From Marivita sp030148515 (GTDB taxonomy: Bacteria > Pseudomonadota > Alphaproteobacteria > Rhodobacterales > Rhodobacteraceae), in contig NZ_CP180351.1 in the NCBI RefSeq assembly GCF_048006345.1, positions 3,348,001-3,412,000 of the forward strand: 64,000 nt of DNA. The letters are read 5' to 3'. The translations under genes and the position numbers were made by a program. Positions 9,061-18,155 of this stretch are shown here, piece by piece. How positions within the stretch are numbered: position 1 is the first letter of the stretch; each line of letters starts with the position of its first letter. The notes beneath the pieces were generated by a model that saw only the letters and a program-made list of their open reading frames with translations, searched no databases and was not told the origin of the DNA.

Positions 9061-10188
9061 ATGAACGGGACTGTCTCGATCATCGGCTGTGGCTTTGTGG
9101 CCGATCTTTATATGCGGTCGCTTCAGGCGATGGACGGGATCACCGTGGCCGGAGTCTACGACAAGAACGCCGAACGTCTGGCGCAGTTCTGCTCATTCTG
9201 GAACGTGCCCTCTGTGGCGTCGATGGACGCATTGCTGGACCAACACCCGCGCGATGGCGTGGTGCTCAACCTCACCAATCCGTCTGCGCATTTCGAAGTG
9301 AACTCTGCCAGCCTTGCAGCCGGATGCCACACCTATTCCGAAAAGCCGCTTGCCATGACGGTCGAGGACGCCAAGGCCTTGCATGCGCAGGCGGAAGCCG
9401 CCGGGTTGATGCTGGCGTCCGCCCCCTGCAGCGTCTTGGGTGAGGCCGCGCAAACCTTGGGTCATGCGCTGCGCAATGGCGTCGCCGGAACTCCTCGCGC
9501 CATCTACGCCGAACTGGACGACGGGTTTGTTCCGCAGGCCGCCTACAAGAAATGGATCTCCGAATCCGGCGCACCGTGGCCGTTCGAGGATGAATTCCGC
9601 GTTGGCTGTACGCTCGAACACGCGGGTTACTACCTTGGCTGGCTGATCTCGTGGTTTGGATCGGTGCGCACCGTGGTGGCGGCGTCGGCTGAGACCATTC
9701 CCGGCAAGGAAGGCACCGGGCCATATGCGCCGGACCTGTCGGTTGCCACGCTGTTTTTTGAAGACGGGCCGATGACCCGGCTCACCTGCTCCATCGTGGC
9801 CCCACATGATCACCAGATCCGCATCATCGGCGATGGCGGCGTTCTGGCCTGCAAGGCGGCGTGGGACAATTCCGCCAAGGTCACTTTTGCCAAACGCATG
9901 ACGATCCGCCGCCGCCTGATGGAATCGCCCTTCCCGAAAACCATCAAGCTCGGCCAGCCGACCCATCCCAAGGTCAAACGCTGGGGGGCGGCCGCGATGA
10001 ACTTCATGCTCGGGCCTTCAGAAATGCTGGACGCGCTCCGCGAAGGTCGTCCGTCCCGCCTGTCGAACGACTTTGCCTTGCACATGACCGAGGTCACGCT
10101 GGCAATGCAGAACGCGGGCGAAACGTCCGGCGCACAAGCCATGACCACCCGCTGTGATCCGATGGAGCCGATGCCATGGGCGCAGTGA
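9061..10188 (+). CDS. Gfo/Idh/MocA family NAD(P)-dependent oxidoreductase
   Basis: 375 aa from the ATG at 9061 (a TTG at 9049 in the same frame is a weaker option). It has an N-terminal Rossmann fold (VSIIGCGFVADLYMRS) with the family EKP motif in TYSEKPLAMTV, then the alpha/beta catalytic domain with GCTLEHAGYYLGWL. Enzymes of this family oxidise or reduce nucleotide sugars or free polyols, so nucleotide-sugar modification for EPS is likely, but the substrate is not readable. It opens a tightly coupled run: the next gene starts 13 bases before this stop. The same two activities (oxidoreductase plus SDR) recur fused in the gene at 13340. Confidence 0.85.
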   Translation: MNGTVSIIGCGFVADLYMRSLQAMDGITVAGVYDKNAERLAQFCSFWNVPSVASMDALLDQHPRDGVVLNLTNPSAHFEVNSASLAAGCHTYSEKPLAMTVEDAKALHAQAEAAGLMLASAPCSVLGEAAQTLGHALRNGVAGTPRAIYAELDDGFVPQAAYKKWISESGAPWPFEDEFRVGCTLEHAGYYLGWLISWFGSVRTVVAASAETIPGKEGTGPYAPDLSVATLFFEDGPMTRLTCSIVAPHDHQIRIIGDGGVLACKAAWDNSAKVTFAKRMTIRRRLMESPFPKTIKLGQPTHPKVKRWGAAAMNFMLGPSEMLDALREGRPSRLSNDFALHMTEVTLAMQNAGETSGAQAMTTRCDPMEPMPWAQ

Positions 10189-11108
10189 AAAGGGTTCTCA
10201 TCACCGGCGCGACGGGCTTCATCGGGCGCGCCACTGTCGACGCTGCGCTGGACGCGGGGCTGGAGGTTGTGGCGGTGCAGAGGCGCGTTGGGACGAACCG
10301 TACGGGTGTAACGTACGTTTCAACAGACCTGACCGTACGGGACAGGATCGCCGACCTTGCCACAGCCATGGCCGGATGCGACGCTGTCATCCACCTCGCC
10401 GCCGCCATGTCGGGCAAGGCAGAGGATCACGCGCGATTGACACTTGCGGGCACCAAACACTTGATCGCAGCCATGAAGAAGGCCGGTATCGCTCACCTCA
10501 CGCTGGCCAGTTCGCTGGCGGTGTATGACACGTCCAAAGTGGCGATTGGCGCAGCGCTGACCGACACAACGCCGCTTGTGACCACAGATACCGCGCGCGA
10601 TGCCTATTCGGATGCGAAGGCCCAGCAAGAGAGCCTTGTTTCAAAGGCCGGTATTGACTCTGTGACGGTGGTACGGCCGGGCATCGTGTACGATGCAGAC
10701 CGCCTCTGGAATGCGCATTTGGGTGTTGGTGCAGGACCGGCTTTGTTCCGCGCTGCGTCTGGCGATCCATTGCCGATGTGTCATGTCCAAAGATGCGCCG
10801 CAGCGCTTGTGCAAGCGACTGCGCATCGGCTTCGGGACACGATCACACTGGTTGATCCCTCTTTGCCGACGCGAGGGCAAGTGATTGCAAAGCTTCAAGA
10901 AAGCGGCTGGCCGAAACTGGTTCTACCGCTTCCTCTCGGACTTCTGTGGGCCATCGCGCAGATGCTTCAACCCATAGCGCCCCGTCTGCCCGGCCTGTTG
11001 CGCGCACCGGTCCTGAGGCAACGGCTGATGCCCATGACTTACAAATTCGACCTGCCTTCGGGGATCACTCTGCCAGACCCCTCTCCTGCGTGGGAGGCTG
11101 CGACATGA
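10176..11108 (+). CDS. NAD-dependent epimerase/dehydratase (extended SDR)
   Basis: 310 aa. The nucleotide-binding motif GATGFIG is near the N-terminus and the catalytic YxxxK is seen in DAYSDAKAQ, with LTLASSLAVYD supplying the Ser. This is an extended short-chain dehydrogenase of the nucleotide-sugar epimerase/dehydratase type. The start overlaps the upstream oxidoreductase by 13 bases and its stop overlaps the next glycosyltransferase by 4 bases, so the three are very likely co-translated. The C-terminal part (VLPLPLGLLWAIAQML) is hydrophobic and may associate with the membrane. The exact sugar substrate is not deducible. Confidence 0.85.
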   Translation: MGAVKRVLITGATGFIGRATVDAALDAGLEVVAVQRRVGTNRTGVTYVSTDLTVRDRIADLATAMAGCDAVIHLAAAMSGKAEDHARLTLAGTKHLIAAMKKAGIAHLTLASSLAVYDTSKVAIGAALTDTTPLVTTDTARDAYSDAKAQQESLVSKAGIDSVTVVRPGIVYDADRLWNAHLGVGAGPALFRAASGDPLPMCHVQRCAAALVQATAHRLRDTITLVDPSLPTRGQVIAKLQESGWPKLVLPLPLGLLWAIAQMLQPIAPRLPGLLRAPVLRQRLMPMTYKFDLPSGITLPDPSPAWEAAT

Positions 11109-12361
11109 CCCTGCCAAAGATCGCTTATCTGACCGGCGAATACCCCCGCGCGAGCGACACGTTCATCCAGCGCGAGGTCGCCAATCTGCGCGCGCTGGGG
11201 CACGACGTTCTAACGTGTTCGATGCGCACAACCGGCGCGGAACACCTCGTCGGCCCGGAACAGCGCGAGGAACATGCGAACACGTTCAAGGTGTTGGACG
11301 CGGTGCGCAATCCGAAAACCACGCTGAAGGCACATTGGCGGTGGATGAAAACGCCGGGGCGCTACCTGTCGGCGCTCGGTTTGGCGTGGCGAACCGCACC
11401 GAAAGGCATCAAGGGGCGGATCTACAACCTGATCTATTTCGTCGAGACCGGAGTGCTGGCCGCCAAGCTGGTAGACGAAGGCGTGACCCATCTGCACAAT
11501 CACATCGCCAAAGCGTCCTGCACGGTGGCGATGCTGGCGGGGGAACTGTCAGGGCTGCGGTGGAGCTTTACGATCCACGGGCCAGACATCTTTTTCGAGC
11601 CGCACCATTGGCGGATCGACGAAAAGGCTGCTCGAGCAGCCTTTGTGTCGTGCATCAGCCATTTCTGTCGGTCGCAACTCATGTGCTTTGCGGACACGCA
11701 ACACTGGCACAAGCTGCACATCGTTCATTGTGGCGTGGACCCATCCCGGTACGCGCCCAAGCCGCTTCGAACCGGCTTGCGGGCGCTCTTTGTCGGGCGA
11801 TTGGCCGGCGTCAAAGGCGTGCCGATCCTGATCGACGCCGTGGCGCGATTGGCCACGACCTACCCGGACCTCACCCTGCGTCTTGTCGGTGACGGACCGG
11901 ACCGCAAGGCGTTGGAAGCCGAGGTCGCCAAGCGAGGCTTGCAGGATCGCATTGTCTTTCTGGGATACAAATCGCAGGCCGAAGTGGCCGAGGAACTGGC
12001 ACAAACGGATGTCTTCGTCCTACCCAGCTTTGCCGAGGGCGTGCCCGTCGTGCTGATGGAAGCGATGGCATCGCAGGTCCCCGTCTTGACCACGCGCATC
12101 GCCGGGGTTCCCGAGTTGGTCGAAGATGGCGTGAGCGGCCGCCTCGTGCCGCCGGGCGATGTAGACGCCTTTGCCGAGGCGCTGGATGCGTTGCTGTCGG
12201 ATGCGGGCCTGCGTAAGGCCTACGGTGCTGCGGGACGCGCAAAGGTGGTCGCGGAATATGACGCGGCACAGGAAGCGCGCTGGTTGTCTGAGCTGATCGT
12301 CGCTTATGGCGAAGGCCGTCCCGTGCCGCACTTGCGACCGTCAGAAGAGGCAATGTCATGA
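11105..12361 (+). CDS. Glycosyltransferase family 4 (GT-B)
   Basis: 418 aa starting at the ATG at 11105, which overlaps the preceding stop as ATGA. The N-terminal half begins KIAYLTGEYPRASDTFIQREV, a form common in EPS glycosyltransferases, and has HLHNHIAKASC and FTIHGPDIF. The C-terminal GT4 domain has FVGRLAGVKG, LRLVGDGPDRKALE and the donor-binding PSFAEGVPVVLMEAMA with the conserved E-x7-E spacing. It probably adds one sugar of the EPS repeat unit on the cytoplasmic side of the inner membrane. The stop overlaps the following GT2 gene by 4 bases. Confidence 0.9.
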   Translation: MTLPKIAYLTGEYPRASDTFIQREVANLRALGHDVLTCSMRTTGAEHLVGPEQREEHANTFKVLDAVRNPKTTLKAHWRWMKTPGRYLSALGLAWRTAPKGIKGRIYNLIYFVETGVLAAKLVDEGVTHLHNHIAKASCTVAMLAGELSGLRWSFTIHGPDIFFEPHHWRIDEKAARAAFVSCISHFCRSQLMCFADTQHWHKLHIVHCGVDPSRYAPKPLRTGLRALFVGRLAGVKGVPILIDAVARLATTYPDLTLRLVGDGPDRKALEAEVAKRGLQDRIVFLGYKSQAEVAEELAQTDVFVLPSFAEGVPVVLMEAMASQVPVLTTRIAGVPELVEDGVSGRLVPPGDVDAFAEALDALLSDAGLRKAYGAAGRAKVVAEYDAAQEARWLSELIVAYGEGRPVPHLRPSEEAMS

Positions 12362-13326
12362 GTGTGGATGTCGTTCTGATCGGGCGAAACGAGGGGCAGA
12401 AACTGGTCCGGTCGCTGGCCTCGGTCGCTCCGCAGGCACGGCGGATGGTTTATGTAGACAGTGCTTCCACGGACCAGAGCGTGGCCAATGCGGAAAAGGC
12501 AGGGGCCGTCGTGGTCAAGCTCGATATGTCCGTACCCTTCACCGCCGCCCGTGCGCGCAACGAAGGGTTCGCGGCATTGATTGCGCAGGACGATCCACCC
12601 GATGTGGTGCAGTTCCTTGATGGTGATTGCATCATGGCCGATGGCTGGCTTGACAAGGCCGAGGCAAGGTTGCGGTCCAAAAACGATCTTGCGCTGGTCA
12701 CCGGCCAGCAGCGCGAGATGCGGCGCGATGCGAGTGTGTTCAACCAGATGTTCGACGTCGAGTGGTCACGTCCGGCGGGTGAGATCCTCACCTGCCCCGG
12801 CAACATGATGGTGCGTGTCGAAGCCTTTGAAGATGTGGGGGGGTTCAATCCCAGCGTGATCGCCGCCGAGGACGATGAGTTCTGCACGCGGCTGCGCAAG
12901 GCGGGTTGGCGGCTGGTGCGCATTGCCGAGCCGATGGCGGGACATGATGCCAACATGATGCGGTTTAGCCAATGGTGGAAACGGGCCGAACGCACCGGGC
13001 ATGGGTTTGCGCAGGTGGGGCACTTGCACCCCGACTATTTCGTGCGCGAACGGCAGCGCGGCTGGGTCTATGGGTTGATCCTGCCGATTGTCGCCGTGGT
13101 CGGAACGCTGTCTTCGCCCGCGATGCCGGTTCTGATTTTCGGTCTTTACGCACTGTCCTATTGGAAAACCACGCGTGGCTTGGTCGCCGAAGGTTTGCCG
13201 AATGAGGAGGCGCGCGCGCATGCGGTGTACCTCACCTTGTCCAAGTTTCCGAATGTCATCGGCATGATCCGCTTTCACTGGCGGCGCCTGAACAATGCGC
13301 AGATGCGCATCATCGAATACAAGTAA
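12358..13326 (+). CDS. Glycosyltransferase family 2 with C-terminal membrane segments
   Basis: 322 aa. A GT-A fold is shown by VDVVLIGRNEGQKLVRSL at the start, VYVDSASTDQS, and the metal-binding acidic motif in FLDGDCIMADGW. GFNPSVIAAEDDEFCTRLRKAG is the usual acceptor-side ED motif. Hydrophobic helices near the C-terminus (GLILPIVAVVGTLSSPAMPV, LIFGLYALSYW) suggest membrane association. The ATG overlaps the upstream GT4 stop (ATGA), and a 13-base gap leads to the fused oxidoreductase-epimerase gene, so it belongs to the same EPS transcription unit. Sugar specificity is unknown. Confidence 0.88.
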   Translation: MSVDVVLIGRNEGQKLVRSLASVAPQARRMVYVDSASTDQSVANAEKAGAVVVKLDMSVPFTAARARNEGFAALIAQDDPPDVVQFLDGDCIMADGWLDKAEARLRSKNDLALVTGQQREMRRDASVFNQMFDVEWSRPAGEILTCPGNMMVRVEAFEDVGGFNPSVIAAEDDEFCTRLRKAGWRLVRIAEPMAGHDANMMRFSQWWKRAERTGHGFAQVGHLHPDYFVRERQRGWVYGLILPIVAVVGTLSSPAMPVLIFGLYALSYWKTTRGLVAEGLPNEEARAHAVYLTLSKFPNVIGMIRFHWRRLNNAQMRIIEYK

Positions 13327-13339
13327 GAGGTAAAGACGG

Positions 13340-15448
13340 ATGGCGTCTTCGAAAATTCGCGTTGGTCTGATCGGGGCCGGGTATATCGCAAGCTGGCACG
13401 CGGATGCATTGCGGGCGACCGATGGGGTCGAGATCACTGCTGTTTGTGATCCGTCCGAGGCTACAGCCAAGGGCTTGGCCGAGGGGCTTGGCGTGCGGGC
13501 CTTTGGGGACGTGGCCGACCTGATCGAGGCCAAGGTCTGCGATGCGGTTCATATCCTGACGCCGCCGCATCTGCATCACCCGCTGGCGATCCAGTGCCTC
13601 AAGGCCGGGCTGCACGTGCTGGTGGAAAAGCCGGTGGCAACCTCAGCGGCCGAGACCGCCGAGATCGAGGCAGTCGCACAGGAACACGGTGTGCGCTTCC
13701 ATGCCGGTCACAACTTCATGGGCCTGCCTTCTTATGACCGGCTCAAGGGTATGTTGGCGCGTGGGGAATTGGGACGCGTGTCCGTGGCCGAGGTACATTG
13801 GTGTCTGCCGCTTGCACCGTTGCGGTCGGGACCGTTCGGCATCTGGTTGCTGCGCGAGCCAAAGAACCTGCTGCTGGAGCTTGGGCCGCACCTGATGGGG
13901 TTCATTGTCGATCTCTTCGGGGTGCCGGACATCCAGTCCGTCCATCTGTCCAAACCCGTTGATCTGCCGGGGGACGACACCCGCCATCAGGCGTGGCGGA
14001 TCATGGCGCAGGCCGGGGATGTGGATGTGACACTGACCATTTCCATGGTTGAAACGATTGACGACCGGTCTTTGACCCTGCGTGGATCGTCCGGTCGGGC
14101 GCGGCTGGACTTCGCTGCGGATACGCTGGTGGTCGAACGCGAGAATGCGTCCGATCTGGTGCTGAACCCGCTGCGGCGGCAGTTGGACCTGTCTTGGCAG
14201 CACCTGCGCGAAGGGCTTGGCAATACGTTCACTCAGGTGGTTTCCTTGAACCGCAAATCCCCCTATGCGCTGAGCTTTCAGGGGATGGATGCGGCGATCT
14301 ATGACGCGTTGCGCACCGACAAAGCGCCGGATGCGCGCTTCTCGGGCGAGAGCGCAGTCAAGGTGATGACAGCGCTGGATCAGGCGTTGGCGCTCATCCC
14401 GGCAGATCAGTTGAAAGCCGCCCCGCCCAAAGCAAAAACTCGCGATCCGAAGCCGACTGCGATGGTGATTGGCGGGACCGGGTTCATCGGTCGTGCGCTG
14501 ACCCGCGCGCTTGTGGCCAAAGGGCAGGATGTGCGCGTTCTCAGCCGGGGTCGGTTCGGCCCCTTCCCTGACCTGCCGCACGAGGTCGAAACGGTCGGAG
14601 TCTCGCTCTACGACAAGGCGGCGCTGGTCGAGGCGATGCAAGGCATCGACGTCGTCTACAATCTGGCCCGGTCACTGGAAGGCACGTGGGACGAGGCGCT
14701 GGAGCATGATGTTGGTGTGGCCGTTCGCATCGCCGAAGCCTGTCAGGAAGCCGGGGTCAAGCGGTTGGTCTATACAGGTACGATTGCCAGCTATGACATG
14801 TCCTCCCCGGAGCAGAAGATCACCGAAGACCTGGCCTTCCCGGACGATATGAGCGACCGAAACATGTACGCGCGGTCCAAAGCGGAATGCGAAAAACGGC
14901 TGATGGAGATGCACCGACGGGATGGATTGCCCTTGGTCATCGCGCGTCCGGGTATCGTGGTCGGTCATGGCGGACCTTTGCAGCATTGGGGCATTGGGCG
15001 CTGGCATGGCGCGGGCGCTGTGCGCATCTGGGGCAATGGGTTGAACATCCTGCCCTTCGTCCTGATCGACGATGTGGCCGAGGGTTTGATCCTGATGGGC
15101 GAACACCCGAATGCGGTTGGGCAAAGCTACAACCTGATCGGAGAACCGATGCTGTCTGGCAAAGGATATTTCGATGCGATCCACAAATCCTTGGGTGCGA
15201 AGATCAGGGTCAGTACCGGGAACCTGACGCTGTTCTGGGCGGCGGATGCGGTCAAGCATGTGCTGAAGGTCTATGCGTTGCGGCGGCGTGGGTTGACCCG
15301 GCCTTCGCTTGCGGATTGGAAAAGCCGGGCGCATCTTTCGCCCTTCGTGAACACCAAACCGAAGACGGAATTGGGGTGGAAACCGGAACAGGATAAGGCC
15401 CGTTTCATCGAAGAGGCGATCGGGAAAGCCAATCTGTTCGGGTTCTGA
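13340..15448 (+). CDS. Fused Gfo/Idh/MocA oxidoreductase and NAD-dependent epimerase
   Basis: 702 aa two-domain protein. Residues 1-360 form a Gfo/Idh/MocA oxidoreductase (VGLIGAGYIASWHADAL, EKP at 96-98, LELGPHLMGFIVDLFG). A proline- and lysine-rich linker at about 360-372 leads to an extended SDR at about 373-702 with GGTGFIG (378-384), YTGTIASYD and the catalytic YARSKAE. Both active-site sets look intact, so a two-step nucleotide-sugar conversion in one polypeptide is likely. The operon also holds the same two domain types as separate adjacent genes (9061-11108). A likely ribosome-binding site, AAGAGG, precedes the ATG. This is the last gene of the plus-strand EPS run. Confidence 0.88.
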   Translation: MASSKIRVGLIGAGYIASWHADALRATDGVEITAVCDPSEATAKGLAEGLGVRAFGDVADLIEAKVCDAVHILTPPHLHHPLAIQCLKAGLHVLVEKPVATSAAETAEIEAVAQEHGVRFHAGHNFMGLPSYDRLKGMLARGELGRVSVAEVHWCLPLAPLRSGPFGIWLLREPKNLLLELGPHLMGFIVDLFGVPDIQSVHLSKPVDLPGDDTRHQAWRIMAQAGDVDVTLTISMVETIDDRSLTLRGSSGRARLDFAADTLVVERENASDLVLNPLRRQLDLSWQHLREGLGNTFTQVVSLNRKSPYALSFQGMDAAIYDALRTDKAPDARFSGESAVKVMTALDQALALIPADQLKAAPPKAKTRDPKPTAMVIGGTGFIGRALTRALVAKGQDVRVLSRGRFGPFPDLPHEVETVGVSLYDKAALVEAMQGIDVVYNLARSLEGTWDEALEHDVGVAVRIAEACQEAGVKRLVYTGTIASYDMSSPEQKITEDLAFPDDMSDRNMYARSKAECEKRLMEMHRRDGLPLVIARPGIVVGHGGPLQHWGIGRWHGAGAVRIWGNGLNILPFVLIDDVAEGLILMGEHPNAVGQSYNLIGEPMLSGKGYFDAIHKSLGAKIRVSTGNLTLFWAADAVKHVLKVYALRRRGLTRPSLADWKSRAHLSPFVNTKPKTELGWKPEQDKARFIEEAIGKANLFGF

Positions 15449-15491
15449 TCGCCTTCATTTGATAAACAATCCCCTCAAATCGGACGTATTC

Positions 15492-15510
15492 TTGACAGAA
15501 TGCACTGTCA
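15492..15510. promoter_or_regulatory. Dyad TGACAG-N6-CTGTCA overlapping a TTGACA hexamer
   Basis: A 6-bp inverted repeat (15493-15498 and 15505-15510) in the gap before the CpsD-like gene. Its left arm overlaps a perfect TTGACA (15492-15497), which could be a -35 element for transcription towards 15584, although no good -10 is seen 17 bases on. A protein binding this dyad would occlude the promoter, so it may be a repressor operator controlling EPS export. No second copy was noticed in the window. Confidence 0.4.
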
Positions 15511-15583
15511 CAGATCGAGAACGCGGCTTAGGTCGCGTCGAAACAGGACCGGAAAAATCGATGCCGCGCAAAGAGGCTGAGAC

Positions 15584-16744
15584 ATGACAGAACAGCCAAA
15601 GTTCCAACGCCGCAAACGGCGCGGGGCGGTGGCGGTTGTCGAACAGCCACAGCGCATCGCGGAACAGCCGGTCGATCACACGCTTGAAGAGCTTGAAGCG
15701 CTGATCGCTGAAAAAGAAGCGCTGTTGCAGCGCAAGGCAGAGCTTGAGGCCAAGCGACTGCGCGAGGCCGAACGTGAGGCAGAGCGCGCGCGCGCCGCAA
15801 AGGCAGCGGAGGAGCAAGCCCGCCAGGCCAAGGCGGCACGGGACGCCGAATTGGAAGCGAAACGTCAAGCCCGCCAAGCAGAGCTTGAGGCGCAGAAAAA
15901 ACGCGACGCCGAGCAAGCCAAACTGGCCCAGATAGAACGCGCCGCGAAGCCAAAGACACCGTTGGTTCTGGCCCGCCCGCCGGAGCCGAAACCAACTCCA
16001 GCGCCTGTGTTTGACCCGGAAGCGTCTTGGAAAGCCATTGACCGGTTCCAGCTTGATCCGCAGCGCCTGGCCGAGCGGAACGTGATCACCGCGCTACGTC
16101 AGGATCCGTCGCACACGCGGTTCGACATCTTGCGCACGCGGATGTTGCAGGCCTTGTCCGAAAACGGGTGGAAGCGCGTTGCAATCACTTCTCCGACCAA
16201 GGATTGCGGCAAGACCTTTACCGCAGCAAACTTGGCGATCAGCCTGTCACGGCAGGAAAACTGCCGCACCGTTTTGCTTGATCTGGATATGCGCAGCCCA
16301 AGCCTGCACAAGATTTTCGGCGTGTCTGACACCGGTGCGATTGGCGACATGCTGCGCGGGGACATCTCTCCCGAGGCGCATCTTCAGGGCTTCGCACCCA
16401 ACTCGATTGCCGCCGGATCGCATGTGGCCATCGGGTTCAATGGGATCGTGGAACCCTATGCTGCGGAATTGCTTCAGGATCCGTCGACACGTGCAGTGTT
16501 GGACGAGATCGAACGGCAGTTCAAACCGAATGTTATGCTGTTCGATTTGCCGCCTGCCCTTCTGAACGACGATGTGATCGCGATGCGCCCGCATATTGAC
16601 GCGTTGCTGATCGTTGCAGCGGGTGGAATGACCAAGGCGAATGACATCAAGGAAACCGAACGCCGCCTTGGTGACGGGATTCCGCTGCTTGGCGTGGTCC
16701 TGAACAAGGCGGAACACGTCGAGAGCAGCGATTACCCGTATTGA
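15584..16744 (+). CDS. CpsD/CapB-like EPS tyrosine-kinase-type ATPase
   Basis: 386 aa cytoplasmic protein. Residues 30-125 form a highly charged Ala/Glu/Lys/Arg helix likely to be a coiled coil. The ATPase domain (about 180-386) has a variant Walker A PTKDCGKT (204-211), in which the usual first Gly is Pro, a Walker A' strand VLLDLDMRSPSL, and VMLFDLPPALLNDD. Such BY-kinase partners regulate Wzz-type chain-length proteins. The usual C-terminal tyrosine cluster is reduced to SSDYPY, with only two Tyr. The Wzz-like gene is adjacent but convergent, with 3 bases between stops, rather than upstream in one operon. Autokinase activity is therefore unproven. Confidence 0.82.
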   Translation: MTEQPKFQRRKRRGAVAVVEQPQRIAEQPVDHTLEELEALIAEKEALLQRKAELEAKRLREAEREAERARAAKAAEEQARQAKAARDAELEAKRQARQAELEAQKKRDAEQAKLAQIERAAKPKTPLVLARPPEPKPTPAPVFDPEASWKAIDRFQLDPQRLAERNVITALRQDPSHTRFDILRTRMLQALSENGWKRVAITSPTKDCGKTFTAANLAISLSRQENCRTVLLDLDMRSPSLHKIFGVSDTGAIGDMLRGDISPEAHLQGFAPNSIAAGSHVAIGFNGIVEPYAAELLQDPSTRAVLDEIERQFKPNVMLFDLPPALLNDDVIAMRPHIDALLIVAAGGMTKANDIKETERRLGDGIPLLGVVLNKAEHVESSDYPY

Positions 16745-16747
16745 TCG

Positions 16748-18082
16748 TTACTGCGCGTTGCGCGGCGACAGGTTGAACCCGGTCAAGGCCGCAATGGGTT
16801 TGGCCACGAGACCGATCAAGCCCAAGAGCAATGCGATCACGATCCCCAGAACGATCTTCCAGCCTTTGCGCTTTGTCTTGGTCGGCATCGGTTTTCCGGT
16901 TTCCAAAACAGGCACCGAAATCACAGGACGAATCCCCAGCACGCGCTCCATCTGAGCGGCGTTGCGGATCGGCGGGTTCAACATTTCAAGAACGAACGCA
17001 ACGCCAACAGCCAACATGACACTTGCCACACCACCCATCATCGCGATGGAGCGCTTGCTGCGCGACACCGGGAACACCGGGACAATTGCAGGTTCAAGCA
17101 CTTCGAAACGCGCAAGCTGGCGCTGTTCCTCAAGGCTCTGGCTCATCTGGGCATCTGCCTTGCGGCGGGAGATGACAGTGAACTGCTCGTTGAGCTGGGT
17201 CAGCTCGCGCTGCAGCGACGCCAACTCGCGATCAACCGCGGGCGCGCGCACCAGCAAACCGTTGATCTGTGCCGTGCGTCTTTCGATCAGGTTGATCTGG
17301 TCCTGCAGCAAGCTGACCTCACGCTCAAGCGCTTCGGGACGCGTCCGGGCGGAGTTGGATTCGAGGCTGAGAATTTGTTGACGCAAGTTCAGGAGAGAGG
17401 CGTTCAGCGTTGTCAATTCGCCCTGCAAAACGGTGATGTTGGCGGGCAGCACTTCGGCATTCGCGGACTTGAATTGCGCAATCACGTTTTCGGACGCGGC
17501 GATTTCTTCGCGGATGCGGGCCTCTTCGATGTTGAAGAACTCAAGCTCGGTCTCGGCACGACCAACGCTGCGGGTGCGGGCCTCCTGCATGACGCGCGCC
17601 AGAATTTCGTTCGCCACGTCCGCAGCTTTTTGCGGATCGCTGAGATTGGCTGTGATGACCATACCGGACACGGACTGCACGGGTTGCCAAGGCTCGCCCC
17701 CGCCAATCGGCTCAATGGTCACGGAGCGACGCATTGCATCAAGACGCATTGCCAGCGTCATATTCGGGATGTCGGTGAACAGATCATATTTGTCCATGAT
17801 CTCGACCAGTGATCCACGGGACATCACGCGCTGTTCGATCAGCCGCACAGTGCGGAGCGCATCAAGGCTGGCGCGGTTGTCGATCATGGCACCGACACTT
17901 GTGTTGGTACCTGCAACCTGCGCGTCTTCGATCTGTACGACCGCGATGGCGTTGTAGACTGGAATCTTCGACAAAGCGACGACAAGCGAAATCACGCACC
18001 CGATAAAGGTGATCAGGATAATAAGCCCCATGCGCCGCTTGAGCGCAGAGAACACCTCTTCGAACGACTGAAAATACAGCAA
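16748..18082 (-). CDS. Wzz-type polysaccharide chain-length/co-polymerase protein
   Basis: 444 aa from a TTG start at 18082, chosen because GGAG lies 8 bases upstream and the conserved Wzz beginning FQSFEEVFSALKRRMG follows at once; an in-frame TTG at 18175 would add 31 unconserved residues. It has an N-terminal membrane helix (IILITFIGCVISLVVAL), a long periplasmic coiled-coil region (about residues 150-330), a helix before LNPPIRN and a C-terminal helix (IVLGIVIALLLGLIGLVAK). The protein sets EPS chain length in the inner membrane, probably with the CpsD-like ATPase encoded convergently. An inverted repeat lies in its leader (18112-18155). Confidence 0.84.
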   Translation of the reverse strand: MLYFQSFEEVFSALKRRMGLIILITFIGCVISLVVALSKIPVYNAIAVVQIEDAQVAGTNTSVGAMIDNRASLDALRTVRLIEQRVMSRGSLVEIMDKYDLFTDIPNMTLAMRLDAMRRSVTIEPIGGGEPWQPVQSVSGMVITANLSDPQKAADVANEILARVMQEARTRSVGRAETELEFFNIEEARIREEIAASENVIAQFKSANAEVLPANITVLQGELTTLNASLLNLRQQILSLESNSARTRPEALEREVSLLQDQINLIERRTAQINGLLVRAPAVDRELASLQRELTQLNEQFTVISRRKADAQMSQSLEEQRQLARFEVLEPAIVPVFPVSRSKRSIAMMGGVASVMLAVGVAFVLEMLNPPIRNAAQMERVLGIRPVISVPVLETGKPMPTKTKRKGWKIVLGIVIALLLGLIGLVAKPIAALTGFNLSPRNAQ

Positions 18083-18111
18083 GCCTTCAGCTCCAGTACC
18101 AAGGCCCCCGC

Positions 18112-18155
18112 CTTGTCCAAGTCGAGTCAACCTGTGGCAGGCTGCCTTGGACAAG
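18112..18155 (-). promoter_or_regulatory. Inverted repeat CTTGTCCAAG / CTTGGACAAG in the wzz leader
   Basis: A perfect 10-bp inverted repeat, 18112-18121 and 18146-18155, separated by 24 bases that contain a second small repeat (CCTG-TGG-CAGG). It lies 29 to 73 bases upstream of the preferred TTG start of the Wzz-like gene. As RNA it would make a stable stem in the leader; as DNA it could be an operator. No U-run follows, so a simple terminator for the upstream SGNH gene is less likely. Confidence 0.45.
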
